The notes under the pieces are model-generated. The model was not told where the DNA came from and did not search any database. It was given only the letters and a program-made list of their open reading frames with translations. A stretch of 64,000 nucleotides of DNA from an uncultured Collinsella sp. (GTDB taxonomy: Bacteria; Actinomycetota; Coriobacteriia; Coriobacteriales; Coriobacteriaceae). The translations under genes were made by a program, and so were the position numbers. The first letter of the stretch is position 1. The number at the start of each line of letters is the position of its first letter. The stretch is taken from contig CAAFUK010000032.1 of assembly GCA_900766165.1 (NCBI GenBank), positions 1 to 64,000 of the forward strand, in the 5' to 3' direction. Below are positions 42,557 to 51,432 of the stretch, piece by piece.

Positions 42557-44542
42557 ATGAAGCTCGCACTTGCACAGATCGATATGCGCCTGGGTGATAT
42601 TGAGGGCATTTGCGGTCGCATCGAGGATCAAGCCCGTTTGGCCCACGAGCGCGGGGCGCGCGTACTGTGCGTCCCGGCTCCGCTCTTTATGGGTGCTCTG
42701 CCCGGCGGCCTGGTGGGCACTGCCGACTTTGAGCACGATATGTTGATGGGCCTGACCGGTGTTGCCGAGCGCATCCAAGAGCTCGACATGATCTGCATCG
42801 TGCCCTCTGCGGTTTCGTTTGAGGGCCAGCCCCTGCTTGACTACATGATGCTCAAAGACGGTCGCGTGGTGCCAGCGCGCGCAAGCATTGCCCTGCAGCG
42901 TGGCGAGAACAACGACGCGCGTTGGGCGCCTCCGGTGTTTGACGTGGACGGCGTGCGCATCGCCGTGGTGTTTGACCTGGATCGCGAGCTCGAGATGCTG
43001 CCGACCGGCGTCGACCTCATTGCCTATTTCCAGTTTAATGCGTTTGACATGACCGATCGCGAGACCGCCGCCGTCGCCGCCGTGCGCAGCGGTGCTTACC
43101 GCAAGATCGCCTCCAAGCGCAGCGTATGGTTTGCCTGCATGGCTCCGGTCGGCGCCTATGACGAGTCGGTGTATACCGGCGGGTCGTTTGTGCTCGACGA
43201 TTGCGGTCGCGTGGTGGCCCAGGCGCCGTGCTTTGAGGAGAGCCTGCTGGTTCAGGAGATTCAGCGCGGCGTGATGCTCGATGCCCTGGAGGACCATGAG
43301 CTGCCCCAGTTTCGCTCCGAGGAGTGGCTGTGGCAGGCGCTGGTGCTTGCCGTGCGCGACAATGCCCGCGCCCGCGGTGCGTCGCGTGCCGTGGTGGCGC
43401 TCGAGGGCGATTTGCCGTCGTCCCTGTTGGCAGCGCTTGCCGTCGATGCCTTGGGTCCTCGTAACGTAATTGGCTTAGTGCTGGGGCGCAACCGCATCTT
43501 TACGCCGGCGCAGGAGGAGGCCGAGACCGCCCGCTGTTCTGCTGTTCGCTCAATCGCCGAGCGCTTGCACATTCGCACCGTCGAGCGCGATGCGCCGGAT
43601 GCGGAGCGCGTGCTCGACCGCGACGTGTCGGCGGGCGATGCCGAGCGCCTGCGTTCGCGTGCGCTGGGCCTGATGCTCGAGGATACGGCGCTCGAGCTGG
43701 GCGCCATGGCGCTGAGCCCGCTTTCCAAGACCGAGTATGCGCTGGCGGCGCCCGCGCTGTCCGGTGGCTACCAGGGCGACTTTGCGCCCTTTGGCGATGT
43801 GTATCTGTCGACACTCGAGTTTGTGGCACGCGTGCGCAACCGTGTCTCGGCCGTGGTGCCCCAAGAGCTCGTGACGCTCAACGCGGTGGAGGATTGCATG
43901 GATCGCGTGCTGGCGCAAGCGCTCTCGACGCTCGCCGGTCCGGTTGATATGCTCGATCGCGCGGCGCAGCTGCTTGGCGGGCTTGAGCCGGGCGAGGTCG
44001 ATGGTGCGCTCGAGTCGCACGTAGACCGCAATCGACCTTTCGACGACATCCCGATGGCCGCCGCCAAGCCCGAGGCCTGCTCGCTGCTGCTGATGCTCGT
44101 GCGCCAGGGTGAGGCTGCTCGTCGCATGTTACCGACGGTGCCGATCGTTTCGGCCCGTTCGTTTGTCGAGCGCGCCTGGCCGTACATGCTTGCGTGGTCC
44201 GATCTGGGGCTCAACGGTAAGGAGCGCATGACGGTTGATTCTCTGGCACGCGCCGAGGTGCGCCGTTTTGCCGACGACGATACGAGTGACCGTATGCGCG
44301 GCGAGATGATGGGCTTATTGGGCGAGCTGTTGGGTATTTCACCCGAGCAGATGGAAGAGCTGCGCTCCGAGGACGGTCAGCGTCGTCTGCACGAGGGCAT
44401 GAAGCGGTTTGAGGGCGAGGTCCAGGACGCCATTGATAAGATGATGGGCGGTCAGGGCGGACCGCAGGGTGGGCCCCAGGGAGGTCCGATGCCGCATCCG
44501 CCGATAGATCCGAGGCAGTTTCCGTTCTTCTCGCAGAACTAA
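42557..44542 (+). CDS. NAD-synthetase-like protein with degenerate active sites
   Basis: Protein of 661 residues with the architecture of glutamine-dependent NAD+ synthetase: N-terminal nitrilase fold (about 1-245) and C-terminal NadE-like fold (about 265-560). The catalytic residues appear lost. The nitrilase Glu position reads VPAPLF (Ala41), the Lys region reads ARASIALQRG, and the Cys position reads VVFDLDRE (Asp instead of Cys). The ATP-binding SGGxDSS loop reads EGDLPSS (283-289) while the surrounding LLAALAVDALG is kept. An added C-terminal tail ends in GGPQ repeats. It is a probable pseudoenzyme, perhaps regulatory or structural. GGAAAGG precedes the ATG. Confidence 0.75.
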   Translation: MKLALAQIDMRLGDIEGICGRIEDQARLAHERGARVLCVPAPLFMGALPGGLVGTADFEHDMLMGLTGVAERIQELDMICIVPSAVSFEGQPLLDYMMLKDGRVVPARASIALQRGENNDARWAPPVFDVDGVRIAVVFDLDRELEMLPTGVDLIAYFQFNAFDMTDRETAAVAAVRSGAYRKIASKRSVWFACMAPVGAYDESVYTGGSFVLDDCGRVVAQAPCFEESLLVQEIQRGVMLDALEDHELPQFRSEEWLWQALVLAVRDNARARGASRAVVALEGDLPSSLLAALAVDALGPRNVIGLVLGRNRIFTPAQEEAETARCSAVRSIAERLHIRTVERDAPDAERVLDRDVSAGDAERLRSRALGLMLEDTALELGAMALSPLSKTEYALAAPALSGGYQGDFAPFGDVYLSTLEFVARVRNRVSAVVPQELVTLNAVEDCMDRVLAQALSTLAGPVDMLDRAAQLLGGLEPGEVDGALESHVDRNRPFDDIPMAAAKPEACSLLLMLVRQGEAARRMLPTVPIVSARSFVERAWPYMLAWSDLGLNGKERMTVDSLARAEVRRFADDDTSDRMRGEMMGLLGELLGISPEQMEELRSEDGQRRLHEGMKRFEGEVQDAIDKMMGGQGGPQGGPQGGPMPHPPIDPRQFPFFSQN

Positions 44543-44546
44543 AAAT

Positions 44547-44574
44547 GTTACGCGGTTTTACCAAACCGCGTAAC
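44547..44574. terminator. Perfect 12-bp hairpin after the NadE-like gene
   Basis: GTTACGCGGTTT pairs with AAACCGCGTAAC around a 4-base loop, 5 bp after the stop codon. It lacks a T-tract, so it is a weak or factor-assisted terminator, or a repeat. Confidence 0.5.
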
Positions 44575-44587
44575 GAGTCGACGCTGC

Positions 44588-44686
44588 GCGAGCCCCTGCC
44601 GGGCAATCTGCCGCTCAAACCGTCGCTTGCGTACAGAAGTACGCGGCGCTCCTCTTTCGCGACACCTTGCCACGGCAGGGACTCGC
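44588..44686. repeat. Nested inverted repeats between the NadE-like gene and ruvC
   Basis: The outer arms (44588-44606 and 44667-44686) match as GCGAGyCCCTGCCG followed by GGCAA, with one substitution and a 2-base bulge. Inside is a perfect hairpin GCGTAC-AGAA-GTACGC (44629-44644). The segment is GC-rich and non-coding and could fold as one branched structure of about 100 bases. Confidence 0.45.
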
Positions 44687-44753
44687 TCGCTGACTTATGC
44701 TCAACCTATGGTTCAACCTTGCTTGCTAGATACGGTCACTGTTGTGTTATTCT

Positions 44754-44767
44754 AGAACAGACGTTCG
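44754..44767. promoter_or_regulatory. LexA (SOS) box upstream of ruvCAB
   Basis: The sequence AGAACAGACGTTCG fits the Gram-positive/actinobacterial LexA consensus CGAACNNNNGTTCG with a perfect GAAC-N4-GTTC core. It is 56 bp before the ruvC start and overlaps the end of a TTATTC -10-like element. ruvCAB is a classic SOS-controlled set, so LexA control is well supported. Confidence 0.8.
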
Positions 44768-44822
44768 TGAATGATGCGCGGGGCCTTGCCTTGCGCTGTG
44801 CTTGTGACGAGGGGAGGTCGGC

Positions 44823-45344
44823 TTGGTTATCTTGGGTATCGACCCTGGTTTGGCCCATACGGGCTGGGGGATTATCGAGGAGCGGCGTGGCGAGGTCCGC
44901 TGCCGTGCCTACGGTTGTATCGAGACCAGCGCGGGCAGCCCGCTCGCGGTGCGCCTGTCGCATATCGCCCGCGACCTCAAGGGCGTCGTCGAGCGCTACC
45001 GCCCCGATACTGCCGCCATCGAGAGCATTTACTTTGGCGCCAACGTTCGCTCGGCCATCCCTACGGCGCATGCCCGCGGTGCTGCACTCGTGGCGCTTTC
45101 GGAATGCGCACTCGAGATTGGCGAGTATACGCCCATGCAGATTAAGCAGGCTGTTGTGGGTACCGGCGCCGCAGATAAACGGCAGGTTGCCTACATGGTG
45201 CGCACGCTCACGCAGCTTGATCACGACCCACACCCAGACCATGCCGCCGATGCCCTGGCTTGCGCCATCTGTCACGTTAACCTAAGCCGTACCCGAGCGC
45301 TTACCGGCGGCGAGTTCTATCAACAGAGAGGAACCGGATACTGA
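44823..45344 (+). CDS. ruvC: Holliday junction resolvase RuvC
   Basis: Endonuclease of 173 residues that cuts Holliday junctions. The catalytic acids are visible: Asp in LGIDPG (residue 7), Glu in AIESIYF, and the C-terminal DHAADALACA pair. The start is TTG at 44823; GGGGAGG is well placed 6 bp upstream and no ATG fits. The stop overlaps the ruvA start by one base. It is transcribed from a promoter with a LexA box. Confidence 0.97.
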   Translation: MVILGIDPGLAHTGWGIIEERRGEVRCRAYGCIETSAGSPLAVRLSHIARDLKGVVERYRPDTAAIESIYFGANVRSAIPTAHARGAALVALSECALEIGEYTPMQIKQAVVGTGAADKRQVAYMVRTLTQLDHDPHPDHAADALACAICHVNLSRTRALTGGEFYQQRGTGY

Positions 45345-45964
45345 TGATCTCCCAGCTCCATGGAACGCTTGTCGAGGCCACGATGAGCTCGGCCGTCGTC
45401 GATGTATCGGGCGTGGGCTTTGAACTCGGTATTTCGGGCAGCACTGCCGCCACGCTGCCTACGCCCGGCGGCGAGGTTCGCCTCTATACCCGCATGCAGG
45501 TGCGCGAGGACGCCATGACGCTCTTTGGCTTTGCTTCCAAGGACGAGCGCACGATGTTCGATCGGCTCGTTTCTGTCTCGGGCGTCGGTCCGCGCCTGGC
45601 GCTTGCTGTGCTTTCCACCTATACCGTGGGACAGCTGTATTCCCTGGTGATGGCCGAGGACGACAAGGGCATGGCCAAGGTTCCCGGTGTGGGCAAAAAG
45701 ACCGCCCAGCGCCTCATCTTGGAGCTCAAGAGTACCTTTGCCAAGGACAAGGGCTTTGTTCCGGTCGACGTAATCCCCGGTCAGGCTGCGATGCCGGTCC
45801 CCGCCGCCGCTCCCTCGGCAATCGATGACGCCCGCGCGGCACTCCTTTCCATGGGCTTTAGCCCGCAGGAGACCGAGGTTGCCCTGAGCGGGTATGATGG
45901 GCAGGATATGCGTGTCGAGGACCTGCTCGGCGCGGCGCTTAAGCGACTCGGAATGGATGCGTGA
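45344..45964 (+). CDS. ruvA: Holliday junction branch-migration protein RuvA
   Basis: DNA-binding subunit of 206 residues that holds the four-way junction for RuvB. The N-terminal OB fold ([28 protein letters not shown]) is followed by two helix-hairpin-helix motifs ([17 protein letters not shown] and [19 protein letters not shown]). A flexible linker leads to the C-terminal domain that contacts RuvB ([21 protein letters not shown]). It overlaps its neighbours by one base on each side (TGATG type), showing translational coupling. Confidence 0.97.
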   Translation: MISQLHGTLVEATMSSAVVDVSGVGFELGISGSTAATLPTPGGEVRLYTRMQVREDAMTLFGFASKDERTMFDRLVSVSGVGPRLALAVLSTYTVGQLYSLVMAEDDKGMAKVPGVGKKTAQRLILELKSTFAKDKGFVPVDVIPGQAAMPVPAAAPSAIDDARAALLSMGFSPQETEVALSGYDGQDMRVEDLLGAALKRLGMDA

Positions 45965-47031
45965 TGTGGGAAGCCGATGACTCTCAGGACTTGTGGTCGA
46001 CGCCCGGCAACTCGCCGGCGGCATCCATGGCGCACGGTGAGCGTATGGTGGGCTCGGAACTGACACCCGAGGACCTCGATGTCGACCGTACCCTGCGTCC
46101 CCAGCGCTTGGACGACTACTGCGGTCAGGAGCATATCAAGCAGAGCCTTCGCGTGCTGATCGAGGCGGCGCAGAGCCGTGGCGAGACGCTCGACCACGTG
46201 ATTTTCTCGGGCCCTCCGGGCCTGGGCAAGACCACGTTGGCCACGGTTATCGCCAACGAGCTGGGCGCTCAGATCAAGACGACGAGCGGCCCGGCTATTG
46301 CGCGTACCGGTGACCTGGCGGCCATCCTGACTAACTTGCAGCCGGGTGACGTGCTGTTTATCGATGAGATCCACCGCCTTAACCGGTCGGTCGAGGAAGT
46401 CCTATATCCCGCTATGGAGGACTTTGCGCTCGATATCGTGATCGGTAAAGGTCCGGCCGCACGTTCGATTCGCCTAGATATTCCCAAGTTTACGCTGGTG
46501 GCGGCAACGACCCGCTCGGGTATGCTCACGGGCCCGCTACGCGACCGCTTTGGCATTTCGTATCGCCTGGACTACTACACGGTCGAGGAGCTTGCCCAGA
46601 TCGTGACGCGCTCGGCGACCATCCTGGGCGTGACGATCGACCATCCGAGCGCGCTCGAGATCGGCTCGCGCTCGCGTGGCACGCCGCGCTTGGCCAACCG
46701 TCTGCTCAAGCGCGTGCGCGACTATGCGCAGGTGCGCGGCAACGGTCCTATTGAGCTTGATATTTGCCGTCAGGCGCTCGAGTTCTTCGAGATTGATGAG
46801 CTTGGTCTGGACTGGATGGACATTCGTATCTTGGAGACGCTTGCCAAGACGTTCTCTGGTCGTGCCGTGGGTTTGACGACCCTTGCCAGCGCGGTGGGCG
46901 AGGACCCGGGTACGCTCGAGGATGTCTATGAGCCCTACCTGCTGCAGTGCGGCTTGATGATTCGCACGCCCCAGGGCCGTCAGGCAACCTTGCGCACCTT
47001 TGAGCACTTGGGCATCGAGCCAGCCGTTTAG
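45964..47031 (+). CDS. ruvB: Holliday junction branch-migration ATPase RuvB
   Basis: AAA+ motor of 355 residues that drives branch migration with RuvA. Walker [12 protein letters not shown], Walker [11 protein letters not shown], sensor 1 LVAATTRSG, the arginine-finger region GPLRDRFG, and the C-terminal winged helix ([26 protein letters not shown]) are all present. It starts with an ATG overlapping the ruvA stop; a GTG one codon earlier is possible. It ends the SOS-controlled ruvCAB operon. Confidence 0.97.
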   Translation: MWEADDSQDLWSTPGNSPAASMAHGERMVGSELTPEDLDVDRTLRPQRLDDYCGQEHIKQSLRVLIEAAQSRGETLDHVIFSGPPGLGKTTLATVIANELGAQIKTTSGPAIARTGDLAAILTNLQPGDVLFIDEIHRLNRSVEEVLYPAMEDFALDIVIGKGPAARSIRLDIPKFTLVAATTRSGMLTGPLRDRFGISYRLDYYTVEELAQIVTRSATILGVTIDHPSALEIGSRSRGTPRLANRLLKRVRDYAQVRGNGPIELDICRQALEFFEIDELGLDWMDIRILETLAKTFSGRAVGLTTLASAVGEDPGTLEDVYEPYLLQCGLMIRTPQGRQATLRTFEHLGIEPAV

Positions 47032-47177
47032 AGGCGGGTTTGTTTTGGCTGGTCTGTAGGCTATCGCTGAGCATTGGATAAACATATCGCCATTCATCGG
47101 TTACGGGTGTTTTACTATTGCGCGCCCGTGCTATGCTGAAATGGTCTTTTTCTCATTCGGTAACGAAAGGACCGCCC

Positions 47178-48845
47178 ATGCCTACTGACATCGAAATCGC
47201 ACGTTCCGTCACGCCGCTGCCCATTACCGAGGTGGCTAAGAACGCCGGCGTCGACGTAAAGCACCTGATTCCGTATGGCTTCGACAAGGCTAAGGTTGAC
47301 TATTCACTGCTCAACGAGCCGACCGATCACCAGGCCAAGCTCGTCCTCGTGACCGCTATCAATCCCACGCCCGCCGGCGAGGGCAAGACCACCACGACTA
47401 TCGGTCTGGCCGATGGTTTGCGCCGTCGCGGCGTCAAGAGCGCTGTGGCCCTGCGTGAGCCTTCGCTCGGTCCTGTCTTTGGCGTAAAGGGCGGCGCCGC
47501 CGGCGGCGGCTGGGCTCAGGTCATCCCCATGGAGGATATCAACCTGCACTTTACCGGCGACTTCCATGCTATTGGCGCCGCCAATAACCTGCTGGCTGCC
47601 ATGCTCGACAACCATATTCAGCAAGGCAACCAGCTCGGTATCGATGTTAAGCGCATCACCTGGAAGCGCGTCGTCGACATGAACGACCGCCAGCTGCGCC
47701 ACGTTATCGACGGCATTGGCGGCAAGGCCCAGGGCGTGCCGCGCGAGGACGGCTTCGACATCACTGTCGCCTCCGAAGTCATGGCGATCCTGTGCCTGTC
47801 CACGAGTATCATTGACCTCAAGGAGCGCCTGGGCGAGATCGTCGTCGGCTACAGCTTTGCCGGTGAGCCCGTTCGCGCCCGCGACCTCAAGGCTCAGGGC
47901 GCCATGGCCGCGCTGCTTAAGGACGCGCTCAAGCCCAACCTGGTGCAGACGCTCGAGGGTACGCCCGCGTTTGTCCACGGTGGCCCCTTCGCCAACATCG
48001 CCCACGGCTGCAACTCCATCATGGCTACGCGCATGGCTATGCGCTTTGGCGATGTCGCCATTACCGAGGCAGGCTTTGGTGCCGATCTGGGTGCTGAGAA
48101 GTTCCTCGACATCAAGTGCCGAATGACGGGCGTCCGCCCCAGCGCCGTCGTGATTGTCGCCACCGCCCGTGCGCTTAAGTACAACGGTGGCGTTGCTAAG
48201 GCCGACCTTAACGACGAGAACCTCGATGCCCTCAAGGCCGGCATGCCCAACCTGCTGCGTCACGTTGACAATATCCAGAACGTCTATGGTCTTCCCTGTG
48301 TGGTCGCCATCAACCGCTTCCCGACGGACACTGAGGCCGAACTCGAGCTCATCGAGTCCGAGTGCCAGAAGCTCGGCGTTAACGTTAAGCTTTCCGAGGT
48401 CTGGGCCAAGGGCGGCGAGGGCGCGCTCGACCTGGCTGATGAGGTCATGCGCCTGATTGAGCAGCCGAGCGAGCTCAAGTTTGCCTACGAGGACGGCGCC
48501 GATGTTGCCGATGCCCTCGAGGCCGTCGCCACCAAGGTCTACCGCGCCGACGGCGTTGACTTTACGCCGGCTGCCAAGCGTCAGCTCGCCGAGCTGCGCG
48601 AGAACGGCTTTGGCAACCTGCCGGTGTGCGTCGCCAAGACCCAGTACAGCTTTAGCGACAACGCCAAGGCCCTGGGCGCTCCCGAGAACTTCCGCATCAC
48701 GGTGCGTGAGCTCAAGGTTTCCGCCGGTGCCCACTTTGTGGTCGCACTGACTGGCAGCGTTCTGACCATGCCGGGCCTGCCCAAGGTCCCCGCGGCCGAG
48801 AACATCGACGTCGACAACGACGGCAACATCACCGGCCTGTTCTAA
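47178..48845 (+). CDS. fhs: Formate--tetrahydrofolate ligase
   Basis: Enzyme of 555 residues that forms 10-formyl-THF from formate, THF and ATP, the entry step of the folate one-carbon route. The P-loop reads [15 protein letters not shown] (about residues 64-78); [19 protein letters not shown] and [18 protein letters not shown] are typical family stretches. Length is normal. It works with the FchA- and FolD-like genes at 59.4-60.9 kb. The ATG at 47178 follows CGAAAGGACC. A strong terminator follows. Confidence 0.97.
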   Translation: MPTDIEIARSVTPLPITEVAKNAGVDVKHLIPYGFDKAKVDYSLLNEPTDHQAKLVLVTAINPTPAGEGKTTTTIGLADGLRRRGVKSAVALREPSLGPVFGVKGGAAGGGWAQVIPMEDINLHFTGDFHAIGAANNLLAAMLDNHIQQGNQLGIDVKRITWKRVVDMNDRQLRHVIDGIGGKAQGVPREDGFDITVASEVMAILCLSTSIIDLKERLGEIVVGYSFAGEPVRARDLKAQGAMAALLKDALKPNLVQTLEGTPAFVHGGPFANIAHGCNSIMATRMAMRFGDVAITEAGFGADLGAEKFLDIKCRMTGVRPSAVVIVATARALKYNGGVAKADLNDENLDALKAGMPNLLRHVDNIQNVYGLPCVVAINRFPTDTEAELELIESECQKLGVNVKLSEVWAKGGEGALDLADEVMRLIEQPSELKFAYEDGADVADALEAVATKVYRADGVDFTPAAKRQLAELRENGFGNLPVCVAKTQYSFSDNAKALGAPENFRITVRELKVSAGAHFVVALTGSVLTMPGLPKVPAAENIDVDNDGNITGLF

Positions 48846-48871
48846 GCCTGCTGTCCATAGCTGCTAGCCCG

Positions 48872-48907
48872 CCCCGCCGCGCCCACAAGGCACGGCGGGG
48901 CTTTTTG
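48872..48907 (+). terminator. Intrinsic terminator after fhs
   Basis: GCCCCGCCG pairs with CGGCGGGGC across a 13-base loop and is followed by five T residues. The stem is identical to that of the fucO terminator. Confidence 0.88.
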
Positions 48908-49024
48908 ATCCTTAGGCCCGCGCATGTCTTGTAGATACCGACGGACTCTGCCCATCATAGGCTTTTGCGCGGGTAGAATGCATGGATAACTTGAGGCTCA
49001 CGCGCGACGGAAAGGAATCGTTGC

Positions 49025-50014
49025 ATGGATCAGGACAAGACAACCGTGATGGGCGGCTACGGTTCCGCGCAGGCTGGCGATAGCGCCGATGCGACCCGCG
49101 TTGTTCCCAACCCCGGTTATACCGACCCCGCCGCGACGCGGCCTTCTGCCGAGCCCACCCGGGTTATGGGCTATGGCGACACGGCGCAGGATTCTTACGC
49201 TGCATCTTCGCAAGGCCCCTATGGCAACGCAGCTCCGGATCCGTTTGATTACGCGCCGCAGGATTCTTATGCTGCCTCGACGCCGAATCCCTATGACAAC
49301 CTGCCGCAGAATCCCATTCCGCAGCCTCAGCAGACGACGTATATGCCTCGCACGGCGCAGCCTCGCTACGAGTCGCGCGAGCCGTATCGCGAGTACCCCA
49401 AGTCGATTCCGCAATATGACGAGGACGAGGAGAAGAAGCCATCGCGTTCGTCGAGCGTGATCAAGAAGATCCTCATCGTGCTGGCGATCTTCTTTGCGCT
49501 GTCGGTTGTGTTTGCCATCGTGTCGGGCATGCTCAACAAGCGGGGGAGCTCAACGGCCGATACCGCTGCCGAGCAAACCGAGTCCGCCTCGTCTAGCACC
49601 GTCGATTTGAGCGATATCCCGGGGCAGTACTGGTCCAACGCCAAGAAGCTTCTCAAGTCGCGCGGCGCCGATCTTTCGAATGCCGTGGTCCTGACTGATG
49701 ATGGCTCAACGCCCGTCGTCGATGCCAACTGGGTCGTTACTTCTGCCTACTATAACGACAGCGGCAACCTTGAAATTCAGCTCACGCACAAGAACGGCTT
49801 GGGCAACTCGTCCGACGGACAAAGCGGTACCGACAGCTCGAGCTCCAACACGCTGGAGGACTTGAGCAACAAGGCACAGGAGTTGGGAGACAAGGCGCAA
49901 GAGCTGGGCGATACGGCCCAGAACCTGGGCGACACCGCGCAGAACTTGGGCGACATGGCGACGGATGCCTGGAACGCCCTGCAAAACGGCATCTCGGGCG
50001 CGCAGGGAAACTAG
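49025..50014 (+). CDS. Hypothetical single-pass membrane protein
   Basis: Protein of 329 residues, no family recognised. Residues 1-140 are a disordered, Pro/Tyr/Gln-rich cytoplasmic-type region with three short T-x-V motifs (KTTVMGGYG, ATRVVPNPG, PTRVMGYGD), which resemble FHA-recognised phospho-threonine sites. A basic stretch then a membrane segment (IKKILIVLAIFFALSVVFAIVSGML, about 146-170) follow. The outer part has a small domain (DIPGQYWSNAKKLLKSRGADLSNAVVLTDDG) and a C-terminal series of near-heptad repeats (AQELGDKAQELGDTAQNLGD) likely to be helical. GGAAAGG precedes the ATG. Confidence 0.6.
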   Translation: MDQDKTTVMGGYGSAQAGDSADATRVVPNPGYTDPAATRPSAEPTRVMGYGDTAQDSYAASSQGPYGNAAPDPFDYAPQDSYAASTPNPYDNLPQNPIPQPQQTTYMPRTAQPRYESREPYREYPKSIPQYDEDEEKKPSRSSSVIKKILIVLAIFFALSVVFAIVSGMLNKRGSSTADTAAEQTESASSSTVDLSDIPGQYWSNAKKLLKSRGADLSNAVVLTDDGSTPVVDANWVVTSAYYNDSGNLEIQLTHKNGLGNSSDGQSGTDSSSSNTLEDLSNKAQELGDKAQELGDTAQNLGDTAQNLGDMATDAWNALQNGISGAQGN

Positions 50015-50032
50015 CGGACGAGCGGAGCGGGG

Positions 50033-51214
50033 CTACAGCTGCTCGGCCGGACGCTCGGGCGAGCTAAAGCCCGAATCGAACGTGACGACGCACGAGACGT
50101 CGGGCCGGCGCTCATGCACGATGCGCGTGACGAGCTCCAGCAGCTCCTCGTCGGATATGTCAAAGCCGTCGGGACGCACCAGGTCAAACGAAACGAACCC
50201 GTCGTGCTCGTGCAGGTCGTGGATGGAGAGCGCGGGATCGATCTGCATGACGCCGCGCTTGACCCAGCCGCGCAGGTCGTCGCCGGTTGTCGCGATGGGG
50301 TCGCAGTGCAGCGTGATCCCAATGCCCATCTGGCGCTTGATGTCGTGCTCGATGGTGTCCAGGATCTCGTGGTGCTCAAACGCGTCGCCCTCGCCGGGCA
50401 TCTCCACGTGGGCGCTGGCAAACTGACGACCGGGGCCGTAGTCGTGCACCATCAGGTCGTGTGTGCCCAAGACCTGCGGATAGGACATGATCTTGTCGCG
50501 GATTGCCTGGACGAGCTTGGGGTCGGGCGCTTGCCCCAGCAACGGGCTGATGGCGTTGCGCACTAGGCCCATGCCGCTGATGCAGATGAAGATGCCCACA
50601 CCCAGGCCTGCCCAGCCATCGAGGTCAAAGCCGGTCGTCTGCGAAATAAGCGCCGCCACCAAGACCGAGCCCGAGGTGATGACGTCGTTTTTGGAGTCCT
50701 GTGCTGTGGCGATGAGCGTCTCCGAGTCGATGCGATCGCCCAGCGTGCGGTTGAACGCTGCCATCCAGAGCTTAACGAGCATGGACAAGACGAGGGCGGC
50801 TAAGGAGAGCACCGAATATGCAGTGGGGGAAGGCTTGATGATCTTAGTGACCGACTCGAGGATCAGATTGATGCCGACGGCGCAAACCAGGACGGCGACG
50901 AACAGGCCGGCGAGGTACTCATAGCGACCGTGGCCATAGGGGTGGCCTTCGTCTGCCGGGCGGCTGGCAAGGCGGAACCCGAGCAGGCTCACGATGTTGC
51001 TCGAGGCATCGGAGAGGTTGTTGAAAGCGTCGGCGATGAGGGAGACGGAGCCGGCGAGCAGGCCCGCGATGCCCTTGGCCAGGCACAGGGTGATGTTGAG
51101 GCCAATGCAGACGAGGCCTGCGGAAAAGCCCGCGTTGGTGCGGCAAGATGCATCGACCGGCTCGCTCTCGCTGCCGGGAACAAGAGTATGTACCAGCCGA
51201 TTTACAAATAGCAT
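50033..51214 (-). CDS. Cation diffusion facilitator (CDF) metal transporter
   Basis: Membrane exporter of about 393 residues for Zn2+, Fe2+, Mn2+ or similar, driven by proton exchange. It has six hydrophobic segments, the segment 2 site SLIADAFNNLSDASSN (Asp pair), the HPYGHGRYEYL loop, segment 5 TAQDSKNDVITS, and a C-terminal cytoplasmic metal-binding domain with GTHDLMVHDYGPG and a His-rich stretch. The C-terminal domain is longer than average, with an extra His/Asp-rich tail (about 330-393). ATG 51214 has TGAGGACG upstream, so earlier starts to 51373 are less likely. Confidence 0.88.
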   Translation of the reverse strand: MLFVNRLVHTLVPGSESEPVDASCRTNAGFSAGLVCIGLNITLCLAKGIAGLLAGSVSLIADAFNNLSDASSNIVSLLGFRLASRPADEGHPYGHGRYEYLAGLFVAVLVCAVGINLILESVTKIIKPSPTAYSVLSLAALVLSMLVKLWMAAFNRTLGDRIDSETLIATAQDSKNDVITSGSVLVAALISQTTGFDLDGWAGLGVGIFICISGMGLVRNAISPLLGQAPDPKLVQAIRDKIMSYPQVLGTHDLMVHDYGPGRQFASAHVEMPGEGDAFEHHEILDTIEHDIKRQMGIGITLHCDPIATTGDDLRGWVKRGVMQIDPALSIHDLHEHDGFVSFDLVRPDGFDISDEELLELVTRIVHERRPDVSCVVTFDSGFSSPERPAEQL

Positions 51215-51432
51215 AGCGGTCGTCCTCACAATCATGTTTAAGGGGATAGTGTAGCTCGCGCGGGGGCGCCGTGCACCGATGCTCAGAAAATGCAGCAATA
51301 GTCTGCCGGTGCTAACGAGCGAGCCTTCTCGTCTGCCTGGGTGGTCCATTTTGGGCCACATGGGTATGGGCATGTGCCTGTTTGCTCGACATACTTAATG
51401 TCGACAGCCCCTGTGCAAAGGAGGACGTTTCC

